Below are positions 1 to 8,253 of a DNA stretch of 28,520 nucleotides, one piece after another. The translations under genes and the position numbers were made by a program. A model generated the notes under the pieces. That model was not told the DNA's origin. It did no database searches and saw only the letters and a program-made list of their open reading frames with translations. The DNA lies in NCBI GenBank assembly GCA_964418575.1, contig CAYQMI010000041.1:1-28520 (forward strand), given 5' to 3'. Positions within the stretch are counted from its first letter, which is position 1. Every line of letters starts with the position of its first letter. Source of the stretch: Glaciecola sp964418575. Lineage in GTDB: Bacteria; Pseudomonadota; Gammaproteobacteria; Enterobacterales; Alteromonadaceae.

Positions 1-1
1 A

Positions 2-28
2 AAAAGCCCGCTACATGAGCGGGCTTTT
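2..28. terminator. Rho-independent terminator downstream of clpA
   Basis: GCCCGC (6-11) pairs with GCGGGC (19-24), extended by T12-A18, around a 5-nt loop. The stem is flanked by an A run on the left and a T run on the right, so it can work in both directions. It lies 18 bp beyond the clpA stop codon and would end clpS-clpA transcription (leftward). It may also serve a gene arriving from outside the window. Confidence 0.88.
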
Positions 29-45
29 GAGGTTTACCTGATATG

Positions 46-2313
46 TTACGCTTCGCTTTTTTGAGCCTCTATTGAGCTGTATTTAAAGGTTAACTTGTCG
101 CTGCGTAAGCCGACTTTTACTTCGCCGCCTTTGCTTAATTGACCAAACAGTAATTCCGAAGCAAGTTCGCGTTTAAGCTGGTCTTGGATTACGCGAGCCA
201 TTGGTCTAGCTCCCATAGACTTGTCGTAGCCCTGCTCTGCCAGCCATGCTCTTGCTTTCTCGCTTACTTCTAGCGATACGCCTTTAGCATCTAATTGGGC
301 TTGTAGCTCAATAATAAACTTATCGACAACTTGCAGTATCACTTCTTGCTCTAAGTGGTTAAACCATACAATGCTGTCGAGTCTGTTCCTAAACTCTGGC
401 GTAAAGGTACGGTTTATTTCGCTCATTGCATCTAAGCTGTGGTCTTGCTGTTTAAAGCCAATAGACTTCTTAACCGTAGCTTGCACGCCCGCATTGGTTG
501 TCATTACCAACACCACGTTTCTAAAGTCAACTTTACGACCGTTGTTGTCAGTTAAGGTACCGTGATCCATTACTTGCAACAAAATGTTGTAAATATCGCT
601 ATGTGCTTTTTCGATTTCATCTAGCAACACAACCGAGTAAGGATGTTTAATTACAGCGTCGGTTAATAATCCGCCTTGGTCAAAACCAACATAGCCAGGA
701 GGTGCGCCAATTAAGCGACTCACCGCATGGCGTTCCATATATTCAGACATATCAAAACGCACTAACTCAACGCCCATTATTTTGGCCAGTTGTTGCGTGA
801 CTTCTGTTTTACCTACCCCAGTTGGACCAGCGAATAAGAAGTTACCAATTGGCTTTGACTCATTACCTAAACCTGAGCGTGAAAGCTGAATGGCATTGGT
901 TAATGTTTCAATGGCTTTATCTTGACCGAACACCACCATTTTTAGGTTACGGCCAAGGTTCTTGAGTACGTCTTTATCTGATGCAGATACTGACTTCTCA
1001 GGTATGCGCGCGATTTTTGCAATGATATGTTCAATATCTGCAACGTTAATGGTCTTTTTGCGTTTAGACGCAGGCAACAAACGCTGACTCGCACCTGCTT
1101 CATCCATTACATCAATCGCCTTGTCGGGCAAGTGACGCTCGTTAATATATTTAGCCGATAGCTCCGCCGCAGCTTGAATTGCCTTATTCGTGAAACGAAC
1201 GCTATGATGTTCTTCGTAACGTGACTTCAAGCCCATCAATATCTTGGTGGTATCGCTCACGCTAGGCTCAAGTACATCGATTTTTTGGAATCGTCTAGCG
1301 AGTGCACGGTCTTTTTCAAAAATCCCTTGATATTCTTGATATGTCGTTGAACCAACGCATCTTAACTCCCCGCTGCTTAACTTAGGTTTGAGCAAGTTAG
1401 AGGCATCCATCACACCGCCAGACGCAGCACCTGCACCGATGATGGTATGAATTTCGTCGATAAACAATATGGCTTTAGCGTCTTTAGTCAGCTCTTTCAA
1501 AATACCCTTTAAGCGTTTTTCGAAGTCACCTCTGTATTTTGTTCCTGCTAACAAACCACCTAAGTCTAGAGAATAGATCGTGCTGTCAGCAATGACTTCA
1601 GGGACGTCATTATTCACAATTCTATAAGCAAGACCTTCCGCAATAGCCGTTTTACCCACGCCAGCTTCGCCAACTAACAAAGGATTATTTTTACGGCGAC
1701 GACATAAAATCTGAATAGAACGCTCTACTTCACTGTCTCGACCGATTAGCGGATCGATTTTGCCCTCTTTTGCGGCAAGATTTAGATTACTTGCATATTT
1801 AGAGAGCATTGACTGGTTCTCTTCGCCCTCGCCCGCTTCTTCGCTGATTTCATCAGAATGTGTATCTTCATCGTCGCTTTTACTCACACCGTGAGAAATG
1901 AAATTCACCACATCTAAGCGCGTGACATCTGATTTTTTAAGAATGTAAACGGCTTGTGATTCTTGTTCACTAAAAATTGCGACCAAGACGTTAGCACCAC
2001 TTACTTCGCCTTTACCAGAGCTCTGCACATGAAAAACAGCACGCTGTAACACGCGTTGAAAGCCTAAGGTGGGCTGTGTTTCTCTCTCTGCGCCATCGTC
2101 TTCTGCAATCAATGGTGTAGTTTCGTTTACGAATTCGGTAAGCTCGCCACGCAGTATTTCAACTTTTGCACCGCAGGCCTTTAGGGCTTCGTTTGCTGCT
2201 GGGTTATCGAGTAACATAAGCAGTAAATGCTCGACGGTCATAAATTCATGACGATTCTGACGCGCATAAACAAAGGCCTCGTTTAAGGTCTGTTCTAAAT
2301 CTTTATTTAGCAT
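46..2313 (-). CDS. clpA: ATP-dependent Clp protease ATP-binding subunit ClpA
   Basis: AAA+ unfoldase that feeds substrates to the ClpP peptidase in the cytoplasm. The 755 residues match the usual ~758. Order of parts: N-terminal Clp repeat domain (about 1-145, the ClpS docking site), an acidic linker (about 145-168), D1 with Walker A GEAGVGKT (215-222) and Walker B ILFIDE (282-287), then D2 with Walker A GPTGVGKT (496-503) and Walker B VVLLDE. The ClpP-docking loop reads IGF (618-620), whereas E. coli ClpA, as I recall, has IGL. It lies 9 bp after clpS, with a good Shine-Dalgarno (AAGGGG) in the gap, so the two are co-transcribed. clpP is not in the window. Confidence 0.97.
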   Translation of the reverse strand: MLNKDLEQTLNEAFVYARQNRHEFMTVEHLLLMLLDNPAANEALKACGAKVEILRGELTEFVNETTPLIAEDDGAERETQPTLGFQRVLQRAVFHVQSSGKGEVSGANVLVAIFSEQESQAVYILKKSDVTRLDVVNFISHGVSKSDDEDTHSDEISEEAGEGEENQSMLSKYASNLNLAAKEGKIDPLIGRDSEVERSIQILCRRRKNNPLLVGEAGVGKTAIAEGLAYRIVNNDVPEVIADSTIYSLDLGGLLAGTKYRGDFEKRLKGILKELTKDAKAILFIDEIHTIIGAGAASGGVMDASNLLKPKLSSGELRCVGSTTYQEYQGIFEKDRALARRFQKIDVLEPSVSDTTKILMGLKSRYEEHHSVRFTNKAIQAAAELSAKYINERHLPDKAIDVMDEAGASQRLLPASKRKKTINVADIEHIIAKIARIPEKSVSASDKDVLKNLGRNLKMVVFGQDKAIETLTNAIQLSRSGLGNESKPIGNFLFAGPTGVGKTEVTQQLAKIMGVELVRFDMSEYMERHAVSRLIGAPPGYVGFDQGGLLTDAVIKHPYSVVLLDEIEKAHSDIYNILLQVMDHGTLTDNNGRKVDFRNVVLVMTTNAGVQATVKKSIGFKQQDHSLDAMSEINRTFTPEFRNRLDSIVWFNHLEQEVILQVVDKFIIELQAQLDAKGVSLEVSEKARAWLAEQGYDKSMGARPMARVIQDQLKRELASELLFGQLSKGGEVKVGLRSDKLTFKYSSIEAQKSEA

Positions 2314-2322
2314 GATTTCCCC

Positions 2323-2646
2323 TTATTGCGCCGGTTCCATAGTACACATCAACGGGTGTTGATGTTTACGAGAATATTGGTTTACCTGCATTACTTTTGT
2401 CTCTGCTATCTCTGCAGTATATATGCCACAAACGGCTTTGCCGTGATAATGGACCGTTAACATCAACTGATTTGCCTTTTCTAAGTCCATCGCGAAGAAC
2501 TTAGTCAACACCTCTATAACAAAGTCCATAGGGGTATAATCGTCATTGTTTAACATCACTTTATACATGGGCGGCGGTTGCGTTTTTTGCTTTTGCAGCT
2601 CAATTAGTTTTTCGCCGTCTACGTTCACAATATCTTGTTTAGTCAT
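2323..2646 (-). CDS. clpS: ATP-dependent Clp protease adaptor ClpS
   Basis: ClpS binds the N domain of ClpA and delivers N-end-rule substrates (primary destabilising residues Leu, Phe, Tyr, Trp). From the ATG at 2646 the protein is 107 residues, the usual size. N34, D35 and H66, which hold the substrate's N-terminal amino group in E. coli ClpS, are at the same positions, in NNDDYTP and VHYHGK. An in-frame TTG lies four codons upstream (2658) but has no Shine-Dalgarno, while an AAAGAG sits just before the ATG; ATG 2646 is therefore preferred. The N-terminal 20 or so residues form the usual variable extension. First gene of the clpS-clpA operon, divergent from cspD. Confidence 0.95.
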   Translation of the reverse strand: MTKQDIVNVDGEKLIELQKQKTQPPPMYKVMLNNDDYTPMDFVIEVLTKFFAMDLEKANQLMLTVHYHGKAVCGIYTAEIAETKVMQVNQYSRKHQHPLMCTMEPAQ

Positions 2647-2731
2647 CGTCTCTTTCAATTACTATAATCTGGCATTTAATTAGCGCAAGCATTCTTTTAT
2701 CGCCCTCAAGCTAAAAGCATGGGCCTAAAAC

Positions 2732-2761
2732 TTGACAAATTCAACGCAAACCCCCTACAGT
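2732..2761 (+). promoter_or_regulatory. Predicted sigma-70 promoter of cspD
   Basis: A perfect -35 TTGACA (2732-2737) and a -10 TACAGT (2756-2761) are separated by 18 bp. Transcription would start near 2768, leaving a leader of about 130 nt before the cspD ATG. Long leaders are typical of csp genes. Confidence 0.72.
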
Positions 2762-2766
2762 GTTTA

Positions 2767-2798
2767 TATGAAGCTCGTTTTGTTGTAAGCGCTTCATA
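2767..2798 (+). promoter_or_regulatory. 5'-terminal hairpin of the cspD leader
   Basis: TATGAAGC (2767-2774) is the exact reverse complement of GCTTCATA (2791-2798), giving an 8-bp stem with a 16-nt loop. It begins at the predicted transcription start, so the mRNA would open with a hairpin. Downstream, CCACT near 2807 can also pair with AGTGG near 2849. A role in mRNA stability or translation is inference. Confidence 0.5.
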
Positions 2799-2898
2799 AC
2801 AGTCGCCACTGGTAGGATTGGTTTGTGCATTACTTCGTAGTATACATAGTGGAGACGGGATCAAAAGTTTTCAAGGATTACGAATAGGAAGTTGTGTC

Positions 2899-3120
2899 AT
2901 GGCAGTCGGTAAAGTGAAATGGTTTAATAATGCAAAAGGCTTTGGATTCATCGTCCCGGAGGACGGTGGAGAAGATATCTTTGCACATTATTCCACAATA
3001 CAGATGGATGGTTATCGCTCATTGAAAGCTGGTCAAGCAGTTAAATTTGATATTGAGCAAGGCCCTAAAGGTTTACACGCTGAGAACATTGATTTTGCTG
3101 ATGAAGAGCCAAATCGATAG
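2899..3120 (+). CDS. cspD: Cold-shock-like DNA-binding protein CspD
   Basis: Small single-strand nucleic-acid-binding protein of the cold-shock domain family. CspD in E. coli is induced in stationary phase and inhibits replication; it is not cold-induced. The 73 residues match CspD (74) better than CspA: KWFNNAKGFGFI (RNP1), DIFAHYSTIQMDGY (RNP2 plus the CspD-typical STIQMDGYR) and an acidic tail. The ATG at 2899 is chosen because AGGA (2886-2889) is well placed and the family starts just before GxVKWF. The reading frame stays open upstream to a TTG at 2818, but those codons resemble nothing in the family and lie in the leader. Its position divergent from clpS-clpA is the conserved proteobacterial arrangement. 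Confidence 0.95.
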   Translation: MAVGKVKWFNNAKGFGFIVPEDGGEDIFAHYSTIQMDGYRSLKAGQAVKFDIEQGPKGLHAENIDFADEEPNR

Positions 3121-3147
3121 TTTTAAATGGTAAACACCATAGAATAT

Positions 3148-3177
3148 AAAAAAAGCAGGCATTGGCCTGCTTTTTCT
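3148..3177 (+). terminator. Rho-independent terminator of cspD
   Basis: GCAGGC (3155-3160) and GCCTGC (3165-3170) form a stem with the 4-nt loop ATTG. An A run precedes and TTTTT follows. It starts about 28 bp after the cspD stop codon. Confidence 0.9.
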
Positions 3178-3228
3178 TTTCATGAGTTTCTTACCATGAA
3201 CGAGGCTTAGCACAAATTAAGAGACCTT

Positions 3229-3774
3229 ATGCCCAAAGCGAATAAAAACATTGTATTGTTCAACAAGCCTCACTTAGTTCAGTGTCAGTTTACTGACAGC
3301 GAAGGCAGAGCATGTTTAAAAGACTATATCAATATCCCGAACGTCTACGCTGCTGGCAGACTTGACCACGACAGTGAGGGTCTTTTAGTGCTCACCGATG
3401 ATGGTAAGCTAATTCATCAGTTGGCTCATCCTGAAAACAAAGTCAGCAAAACCTACTGGGTACAAGTAGAGGGACAGCCAAACAAACAGGCTATTAAAGC
3501 CCTTTGCGATGGTGTAGAGCTCAAAGATGGCATGACCTTACCGGCAAAAGTAAAGTTAATGGACCCACCCAATGTATGGCCGCGCACGCCGCCAATAAGG
3601 GAACGCAAGCACATCCCTACCTCTTGGCTAAGCATCACTATCAGCGAAGGACGAAATCGACAGGTGCGCAGAATGACAGCGCATATTGGGCATCCTACCC
3701 TGCGCCTTATACGCTATCGAGTGGGCAGTTGGACGATTGACGGTATCGATAACGGCCAGTTCATATCAATCTAG
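3229..3774 (+). CDS. rluE: 23S rRNA pseudouridine(2457) synthase RluE
   Basis: Isomerises a single uridine (2457 in E. coli numbering) of 23S rRNA in the peptidyl-transferase region. The protein has 181 residues, shorter than E. coli RluE (217) because it lacks the basic N-terminal extension; the catalytic domain is complete. The RsuA/RluB/E/F signature GRLDHDSEGLLVLTDDG (43-59) carries the catalytic Asp46. NPPIRERKxIPTSWL-like and EGRNRQVRRMTAHIG motifs follow in the C-terminal half, as in RluE. AAGAGA precedes the ATG. In E. coli this gene sits in the same neighbourhood as mnmA-hflD-purB, but with nudJ between rluE and mnmA; nudJ is not here. Confidence 0.92.
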   Translation: MPKANKNIVLFNKPHLVQCQFTDSEGRACLKDYINIPNVYAAGRLDHDSEGLLVLTDDGKLIHQLAHPENKVSKTYWVQVEGQPNKQAIKALCDGVELKDGMTLPAKVKLMDPPNVWPRTPPIRERKHIPTSWLSITISEGRNRQVRRMTAHIGHPTLRLIRYRVGSWTIDGIDNGQFISI

Positions 3775-3836
3775 TTTTTATAAACAGGCACTAGAACTAA
3801 ATTTGCTCCTTTGGCGTACCGTAGATGATAAAACTT

Positions 3837-3845
3837 TGCTATAAT
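3837..3845 (+). promoter_or_regulatory. Predicted extended -10 promoter of mnmA-hflD
   Basis: TGCTATAAT is a perfect -10 hexamer (TATAAT, 3840-3845) with the TGn extension. No good -35 is seen at 17 bp (TACCGT), which an extended -10 can tolerate. The next bases, CCGCGGC, form a GC-rich discriminator. Transcription would begin near 3852, about 52 nt before the mnmA ATG. Confidence 0.62.
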
Positions 3846-3903
3846 CCGCGGCTATTTTAATGGTCTTTATTTCGGCAATTTGAGCGAACACTGCATATAA
3901 ACT

Positions 3904-5052
3904 ATGACAGCAACATTTTCTGAGCAAAATACAAAAATTAAAGTTATCGTCGGTATGTCTGGCGGTGTCGATTCCTCTGTGTCTGCGCTACTTCTGAAGC
4001 AACAAGGTTATCAGGTTGAAGGCCTGTTTATGAAAAACTGGGAAGAAGACGATAACGACGAGTACTGCGCGGCCGCAGAAGATTTAGCCGATGCGCAAGC
4101 AATCGCCGATAAACTTGGAATCAAATTACATAAAATCAACTTTGCCGCAGAGTATTGGGACAACGTGTTCGAATACTTTTTAGAAGAATATAAGTCAGGA
4201 CGCACACCTAACCCTGACATCATGTGCAACAAAGAAATTAAATTTAAAGCCTTTCTAGAATTTGCTGCCGAAGATTTAGGGGCAGATTACATTGCAACTG
4301 GCCATTACTGCCAACGCCGATTCGTTGATGATAAGTGGCAATTGGTCAGAGGCCATGACAGTAACAAAGACCAAAGCTATTTTTTGTATACCTTGAGTCA
4401 TGAACATATTGCAAAAACGCTCTTCCCAATTGGTGCTATCGATAAGCCTGAAGTACGAGAAATTGCTCAACAACACGACTTAATTACGCACGACAAAAAA
4501 GACAGCACCGGCATTTGTTTTATTGGTGAGCGCAAGTTTAAAGATTTTTTAGCTCAATATCTGCCCGCTCAGCCTGGCGTTATTGAAACGGTTGATGGTG
4601 AAGAGATTGGCAAGCACGAAGGCTTGATGTATCACACTTTAGGCCAGCGCAAAGGTCTGCATATTGGCGGCAGCGCCAATCACGGTGAAGAGCCTTGGTA
4701 TGTGGTTGAAAAAGACTTAAAGCGAAATGTGCTTATTGTTGCACAAGGCGCAGATCACCCTCGACTCTATTCAAAAGGCTTAATTGCCAACCAAGTGCAT
4801 TGGGTTAATCGCCTGCCTCTGCAGCAAGAAATGCGTGCAAGCGTAAAAACACGATACCGCCAAACTGATATCCCCTGCACACTTACACCAATGAGCGACG
4901 GCAACTTAAAAGTCATGTTTGATGAAGCGCAAAAAGCCGTAACCCCAGGCCAATCAGCTGTATTTTATCAGGGCGATGTATGTTTAGGGGGCGCAATAAT
5001 CGATGCCTACATCGCGATAGATAGCCAAGCTTCGATGGTGGCAAACGCATGA
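3904..5052 (+). CDS. mnmA: tRNA-specific 2-thiouridylase MnmA
   Basis: Adenylates and then thiolates U34 of tRNA-Glu, tRNA-Gln and tRNA-Lys, using sulfur relayed by the Tus proteins, giving s2U in the wobble position. 382 residues (E. coli 368). The PP-loop ATP-binding motif SGGVDSS is at 19-25. The two catalytic cysteines are seen: Cys108 in DIMCNKEIKF and Cys205 in STGICFIGER; they form the transient disulfide during sulfur transfer. The C-terminal part carries the typical GQRKGLHIGG segment. Translation is coupled to hflD through a 4-bp ATGA overlap. Confidence 0.97.
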   Translation: MTATFSEQNTKIKVIVGMSGGVDSSVSALLLKQQGYQVEGLFMKNWEEDDNDEYCAAAEDLADAQAIADKLGIKLHKINFAAEYWDNVFEYFLEEYKSGRTPNPDIMCNKEIKFKAFLEFAAEDLGADYIATGHYCQRRFVDDKWQLVRGHDSNKDQSYFLYTLSHEHIAKTLFPIGAIDKPEVREIAQQHDLITHDKKDSTGICFIGERKFKDFLAQYLPAQPGVIETVDGEEIGKHEGLMYHTLGQRKGLHIGGSANHGEEPWYVVEKDLKRNVLIVAQGADHPRLYSKGLIANQVHWVNRLPLQQEMRASVKTRYRQTDIPCTLTPMSDGNLKVMFDEAQKAVTPGQSAVFYQGDVCLGGAIIDAYIAIDSQASMVANA

Positions 5053-5678
5053 CAGCACATAGCTTAAACGAACAATTGCTTGCGCTTGCGGGCGTATGCC
5101 AAGCCGCGAAACTGGTGCAAAACGTCGCGCGAAAAGGCGAAGTAGATGAGATTGCGGCCGAAGCCAGCCTCTCAAGCATTTTGGTTACAAACCCAGATAA
5201 TACTCAGCAAATTTATGGCGCATTGAATAATCTAAAATTGGGCTTTGGCATTCTTGTAGAACAACTTGATAACGCCAGCAAAAACAAAGATGCCGAGCTT
5301 ACCCGCTATATCGCATCAATAATCAGTTTAGAGCGCAAATTAAGCCGCAATCGAAATGCGTTAAACGAACTAGGTGAACGCGTATCCCATGTGCAAAGAC
5401 AAAGTGCTCACGTGGGCTTTGAAAATGCGCAAATAATGAGTTCGCTTGCGAGTATTTATTCTGATGTAGTTAGCCCGCTGGCCGCAAAAATCCAGATAGC
5501 CGGCAGTCCAGAAAATTTAAAAATTCAAAGCAATCAGATGAAGGTCCGCGCCTTGCTATTAGCCGGTATTCGTTCAGCTGTTTTGTGGCGACAGCTTGGC
5601 GGTCAACGCCGACAAATTTTATTTTCAAGAACTAAGTTGGTGCAAAGCGCCAAACAAACACTGCGTTTAATGGACTAA
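5049..5678 (+). CDS. hflD: High frequency lysogenization protein HflD homolog
   Basis: Peripheral inner-membrane protein of the HflD (DUF489, formerly YcfC) family. In E. coli it binds lambda CII and affects lysogeny, but its normal cellular role is poorly known; the constant link to mnmA and purB suggests a housekeeping job. 209 residues, the family size (~213). It is mostly helical, without signal peptide or membrane segments, and shows the family's N-terminal LALAGVCQAAKLVQ and the central ISLERKL. It overlaps the end of mnmA by 4 bp (ATGA), so translation is coupled. purB begins 55 bp downstream. Confidence 0.92.
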   Translation: MTAHSLNEQLLALAGVCQAAKLVQNVARKGEVDEIAAEASLSSILVTNPDNTQQIYGALNNLKLGFGILVEQLDNASKNKDAELTRYIASIISLERKLSRNRNALNELGERVSHVQRQSAHVGFENAQIMSSLASIYSDVVSPLAAKIQIAGSPENLKIQSNQMKVRALLLAGIRSAVLWRQLGGQRRQILFSRTKLVQSAKQTLRLMD

Positions 5679-5733
5679 CTTAAACTACCACCCATAATTA
5701 ACAATTAACCTCTTTATTTCACAGGAACTACCA

Positions 5734-7128
5734 ATGGACTTATCCACTCTCACTGCACTCTCCCCCGTTGACGGTCGCTATGGCGATAAAACCAAAGCGC
5801 TGCGCACTAGCTTTAGTGAGTTTGGCTTAATTAAATGTCGGGTGGAAGTAGAAGTAAGATGGCTACAAGCGCTAGCAAACGAATCCAAGATTACCGAAGT
5901 CCCACAATTTGGTGCACAAGCAAATCAATTTTTGAACGACTTAGTTAGCAATTTTTCAGTAGAAGATGCCGCGCGAATAAAAGAGATTGAACGCACCACG
6001 AATCATGATGTAAAAGCGGTAGAGTATTTTTTAAAAGAAAAAACCGCTGGCAACGCTGAGCTGCATGCGGTTACCGAATTTATCCATTTTGCCTGTACAT
6101 CTGAAGATATTAACAACCTATCACACGCATTGATGTTAAAGCAGGGCCTTGACGATGTAGTGCTTCCTCAAAGCAAGCAAATCATAACTGCAATTGCTGA
6201 TTTAGCCGCACGTTACAAAACCTTGCCAATGATGGCCAGAACTCATGGTCAGCCTGCCTCTCCCACTACCATGGGCAAAGAAATGGCAAACGTCGCAGCT
6301 AGGCTTGTTCGCCAGGTTAAACAGATACAAAACGTGCCTTTGTTAGGTAAAATTAACGGTGCGGTAGGCAACTATAACGCCCACTTAAGTGCCTACCCTG
6401 ACCTTGACTGGCACGAATTTGCAAAGCACTTTGTTGAAAGCTTAGGATTAGAACACAATCCATTTACTACTCAAATCGAACCTCATGACTACATTGCCGA
6501 GTTATACGACGCTATCGCTCGATTCAATACTATATTAATCGACTTTGATCGCGACATTTGGGGTTACATCGCGCTAGGTCACTTTAAGCAAAAAACGGTA
6601 GCGGGCGAAATTGGCTCTTCTACTATGCCCCACAAAGTTAATCCTATCGACTTTGAAAATTCTGAAGGTAACTTAGGCATTGCAAATGCCATTTTGCAGC
6701 ACCTTAGCGCCAAGCTACCGGTAAGTCGCTGGCAGCGTGATTTAACAGATTCAACGGTTCTGCGTAATTTGGGCGTAGGCATTGCCTATTCATCCATTGC
6801 TTATCAGGCCAGTTTAAAAGGCATAAGCAAATTAGAAGTGAATGAGCAAAGCTTGGCTAATGAACTCGACGCTAATTGGGAATTGATGGCAGAGCCTATT
6901 CAAACCGTAATGCGCCGTTATGGCATTGAAAAACCCTATGAGAAGTTGAAAGAGTTAACCCGTGGTAAAAAAGTAAACAGTGCCGCGATTGCTGAGTTTA
7001 TTGAGGGACTGGATATGCCAGAAGAAGCAAAAGCCTCACTCACACAAATGACACCTGCTTCCTACATTGGTGATGCCGTAAAACTGACCGAGGAATTACT
7101 TTCAGATATCGCTGCTACCATACTGTAG
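5734..7128 (+). CDS. purB: Adenylosuccinate lyase PurB
   Basis: Catalyses two fumarate-releasing steps of purine synthesis: SAICAR to AICAR and adenylosuccinate to AMP. 464 residues, gammaproteobacterial type (E. coli 456). Members of the fumarase/aspartase superfamily carry a GSSxMPxKxNP signature; here it is SSTMPHKVNP with Ser295/Ser296, Ser295 being the E. coli catalytic serine position. Other superfamily regions are present: TSEDINN and ARTHGQPASPTT (contains the general-acid His). AGGAA lies 8 bp or so before the ATG. The 3' end overlaps the convergent mtfA gene by 14 bp, and its terminator lies inside mtfA. Confidence 0.98.
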   Translation: MDLSTLTALSPVDGRYGDKTKALRTSFSEFGLIKCRVEVEVRWLQALANESKITEVPQFGAQANQFLNDLVSNFSVEDAARIKEIERTTNHDVKAVEYFLKEKTAGNAELHAVTEFIHFACTSEDINNLSHALMLKQGLDDVVLPQSKQIITAIADLAARYKTLPMMARTHGQPASPTTMGKEMANVAARLVRQVKQIQNVPLLGKINGAVGNYNAHLSAYPDLDWHEFAKHFVESLGLEHNPFTTQIEPHDYIAELYDAIARFNTILIDFDRDIWGYIALGHFKQKTVAGEIGSSTMPHKVNPIDFENSEGNLGIANAILQHLSAKLPVSRWQRDLTDSTVLRNLGVGIAYSSIAYQASLKGISKLEVNEQSLANELDANWELMAEPIQTVMRRYGIEKPYEKLKELTRGKKVNSAAIAEFIEGLDMPEEAKASLTQMTPASYIGDAVKLTEELLSDIAATIL

Positions 7129-7936
7129 GGTCTACGCGATAATAAGAGGCGAGCTGCTGATATAAGTCAGGATGCTCGCTTTTTAATTGATGGGGCTTTT
7201 CAAAAAATACTTCACTGGCTACCGCGAAAAACTCCGCCGGATTAGTCGCCCCATAATAATCAAATATAGATGGCTCGTGATTTTGTGCTTGCTGCCTGAG
7301 CAATTCATATTGCGCTGAAAAGGCCTTTGACCAATCTTCATAATTTTGATGTTTGCCCAAGATAGGCGCGCCATTTGCGAATCCATCCTCTTGGTCTAGC
7401 TGATGAGCAAATTCGTGAATAACGACATTATGACCATCGTCAGGTAAATAGGCACCATCAAGCGTGTCTTGCCACGACAACACAATCGTACCAAAACCCC
7501 ATGATTCACCCGACAAAGCCGTATTTTGCGTAAATTGAACACCTGAGGAGTCAGTCACCTGATGTTTCTTCACAAAGGCTCTTGGATAAACGAGGATGCT
7601 TTGTAACTTGGGGTAGTAATCGGTTTTACGATTTAATAGCAACAAACATGCTTGAGCGGCGATGGTGACTCTGATCTCGTCGTTAATCACAATACCGTTA
7701 TAGCCTATAAAACGTTTTTCAGATAAAAACACCTGAATGTGTTTTTTTAACTGTAGCTGAAGGTCAGCTGGCATGGTTTTAAAATAAGGCATTCGGCGCT
7801 GAATTATCTTGCGCCACTCTTTTTTAAACGGCAGACCCGCAACGATCTTTCTTTTATGTTGACGCCAGTAAGGTCTGCCAAAAAATACTATCAGGATGAG
7901 TATAGCGATAAGAGAAAGTAGAATATGTGAAAGCAT
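7115..7936 (-). CDS. mtfA: MtfA family zinc metallopeptidase (Mlc titration factor A)
   Basis: In E. coli MtfA is a zinc aminopeptidase that binds the glucose repressor Mlc and so links to ptsG control; whether that holds here is unknown. 273 residues (E. coli 265). The zinc site is intact: H174-E175-xx-H178 in VIHEFAHQLD, plus Glu235 in NPAEFFA, the third ligand. Unlike a plain soluble enzyme, the first 19 residues (LSHILLSLIAILILIVFF) form a hydrophobic segment followed by basic residues, suggesting an N-terminal membrane anchor facing the cytoplasm. No clear Shine-Dalgarno is seen at the ATG. It is convergent with purB, overlapping its last 14 bp. Confidence 0.9.
   Translation of the reverse strand: MLSHILLSLIAILILIVFFGRPYWRQHKRKIVAGLPFKKEWRKIIQRRMPYFKTMPADLQLQLKKHIQVFLSEKRFIGYNGIVINDEIRVTIAAQACLLLLNRKTDYYPKLQSILVYPRAFVKKHQVTDSSGVQFTQNTALSGESWGFGTIVLSWQDTLDGAYLPDDGHNVVIHEFAHQLDQEDGFANGAPILGKHQNYEDWSKAFSAQYELLRQQAQNHEPSIFDYYGATNPAEFFAVASEVFFEKPHQLKSEHPDLYQQLASYYRVDPTVW
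7144..7184 (+). terminator. Rho-independent terminator of purB, inside the mtfA coding region
   Basis: GCGAGC (7149-7154) pairs with GCTCGC (7174-7179). Between them CTGA (7157-7160) pairs with TCAG (7167-7170), giving a two-part stem with a small internal loop, followed directly by TTTTT (7180-7184). It starts about 20 bp after the purB stop and lies on the opposite strand of the last codons of mtfA. Confidence 0.75.
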
Positions 7937-8253
7937 TTTTTACCATGTTTAGGTTATAGGCTTGCGCTAAGGTATTAGTAGTGCGTCCAATATCGAACAA
8001 TTCAAGGCATTATTCATATTAGGAATACCCTCTGTTCTTTTAAATATAAATCAATGTCTAAAAAATTTACAAGTTTTGGAATATACTCATTGATAAAAAA
8101 GATAAATCATTGATATTTATATAATTTTACATAAGGCTTGAATTTTGCTTGTTTTTTAACCTGAGTGCTTCCGAAGCTTGTGAACTACACGAAGCACCCA
8201 TTCGATTAAAACTACTCCACTTAAATAAAAATCATAATTAGGGAACTACAACA
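7937..8253 (+). promoter_or_regulatory. AT-rich intergenic region with predicted promoter of the PEP-CTERM-like gene
   Basis: No gene is visible in this 317-bp stretch. It holds a perfect -10 TATAAT (8120-8125) without a convincing -35 at 17 bp. TCATTGATA occurs twice in direct orientation (8087-8095 and 8107-8115), exactly 20 bp apart, just upstream of and inside the promoter spacer. An activator-dependent promoter is a reasonable guess. The leader to the ATG at 8254 would be about 120 nt. The mtfA promoter must also lie here, but I see no clear one. Confidence 0.45.

Noticed and set aside
2818..2898. Longer N-terminus for CspD from TTG 2818
   Set aside because: The added residues do not belong to the cold-shock family, and the ATG at 2899 has a good ribosome site.
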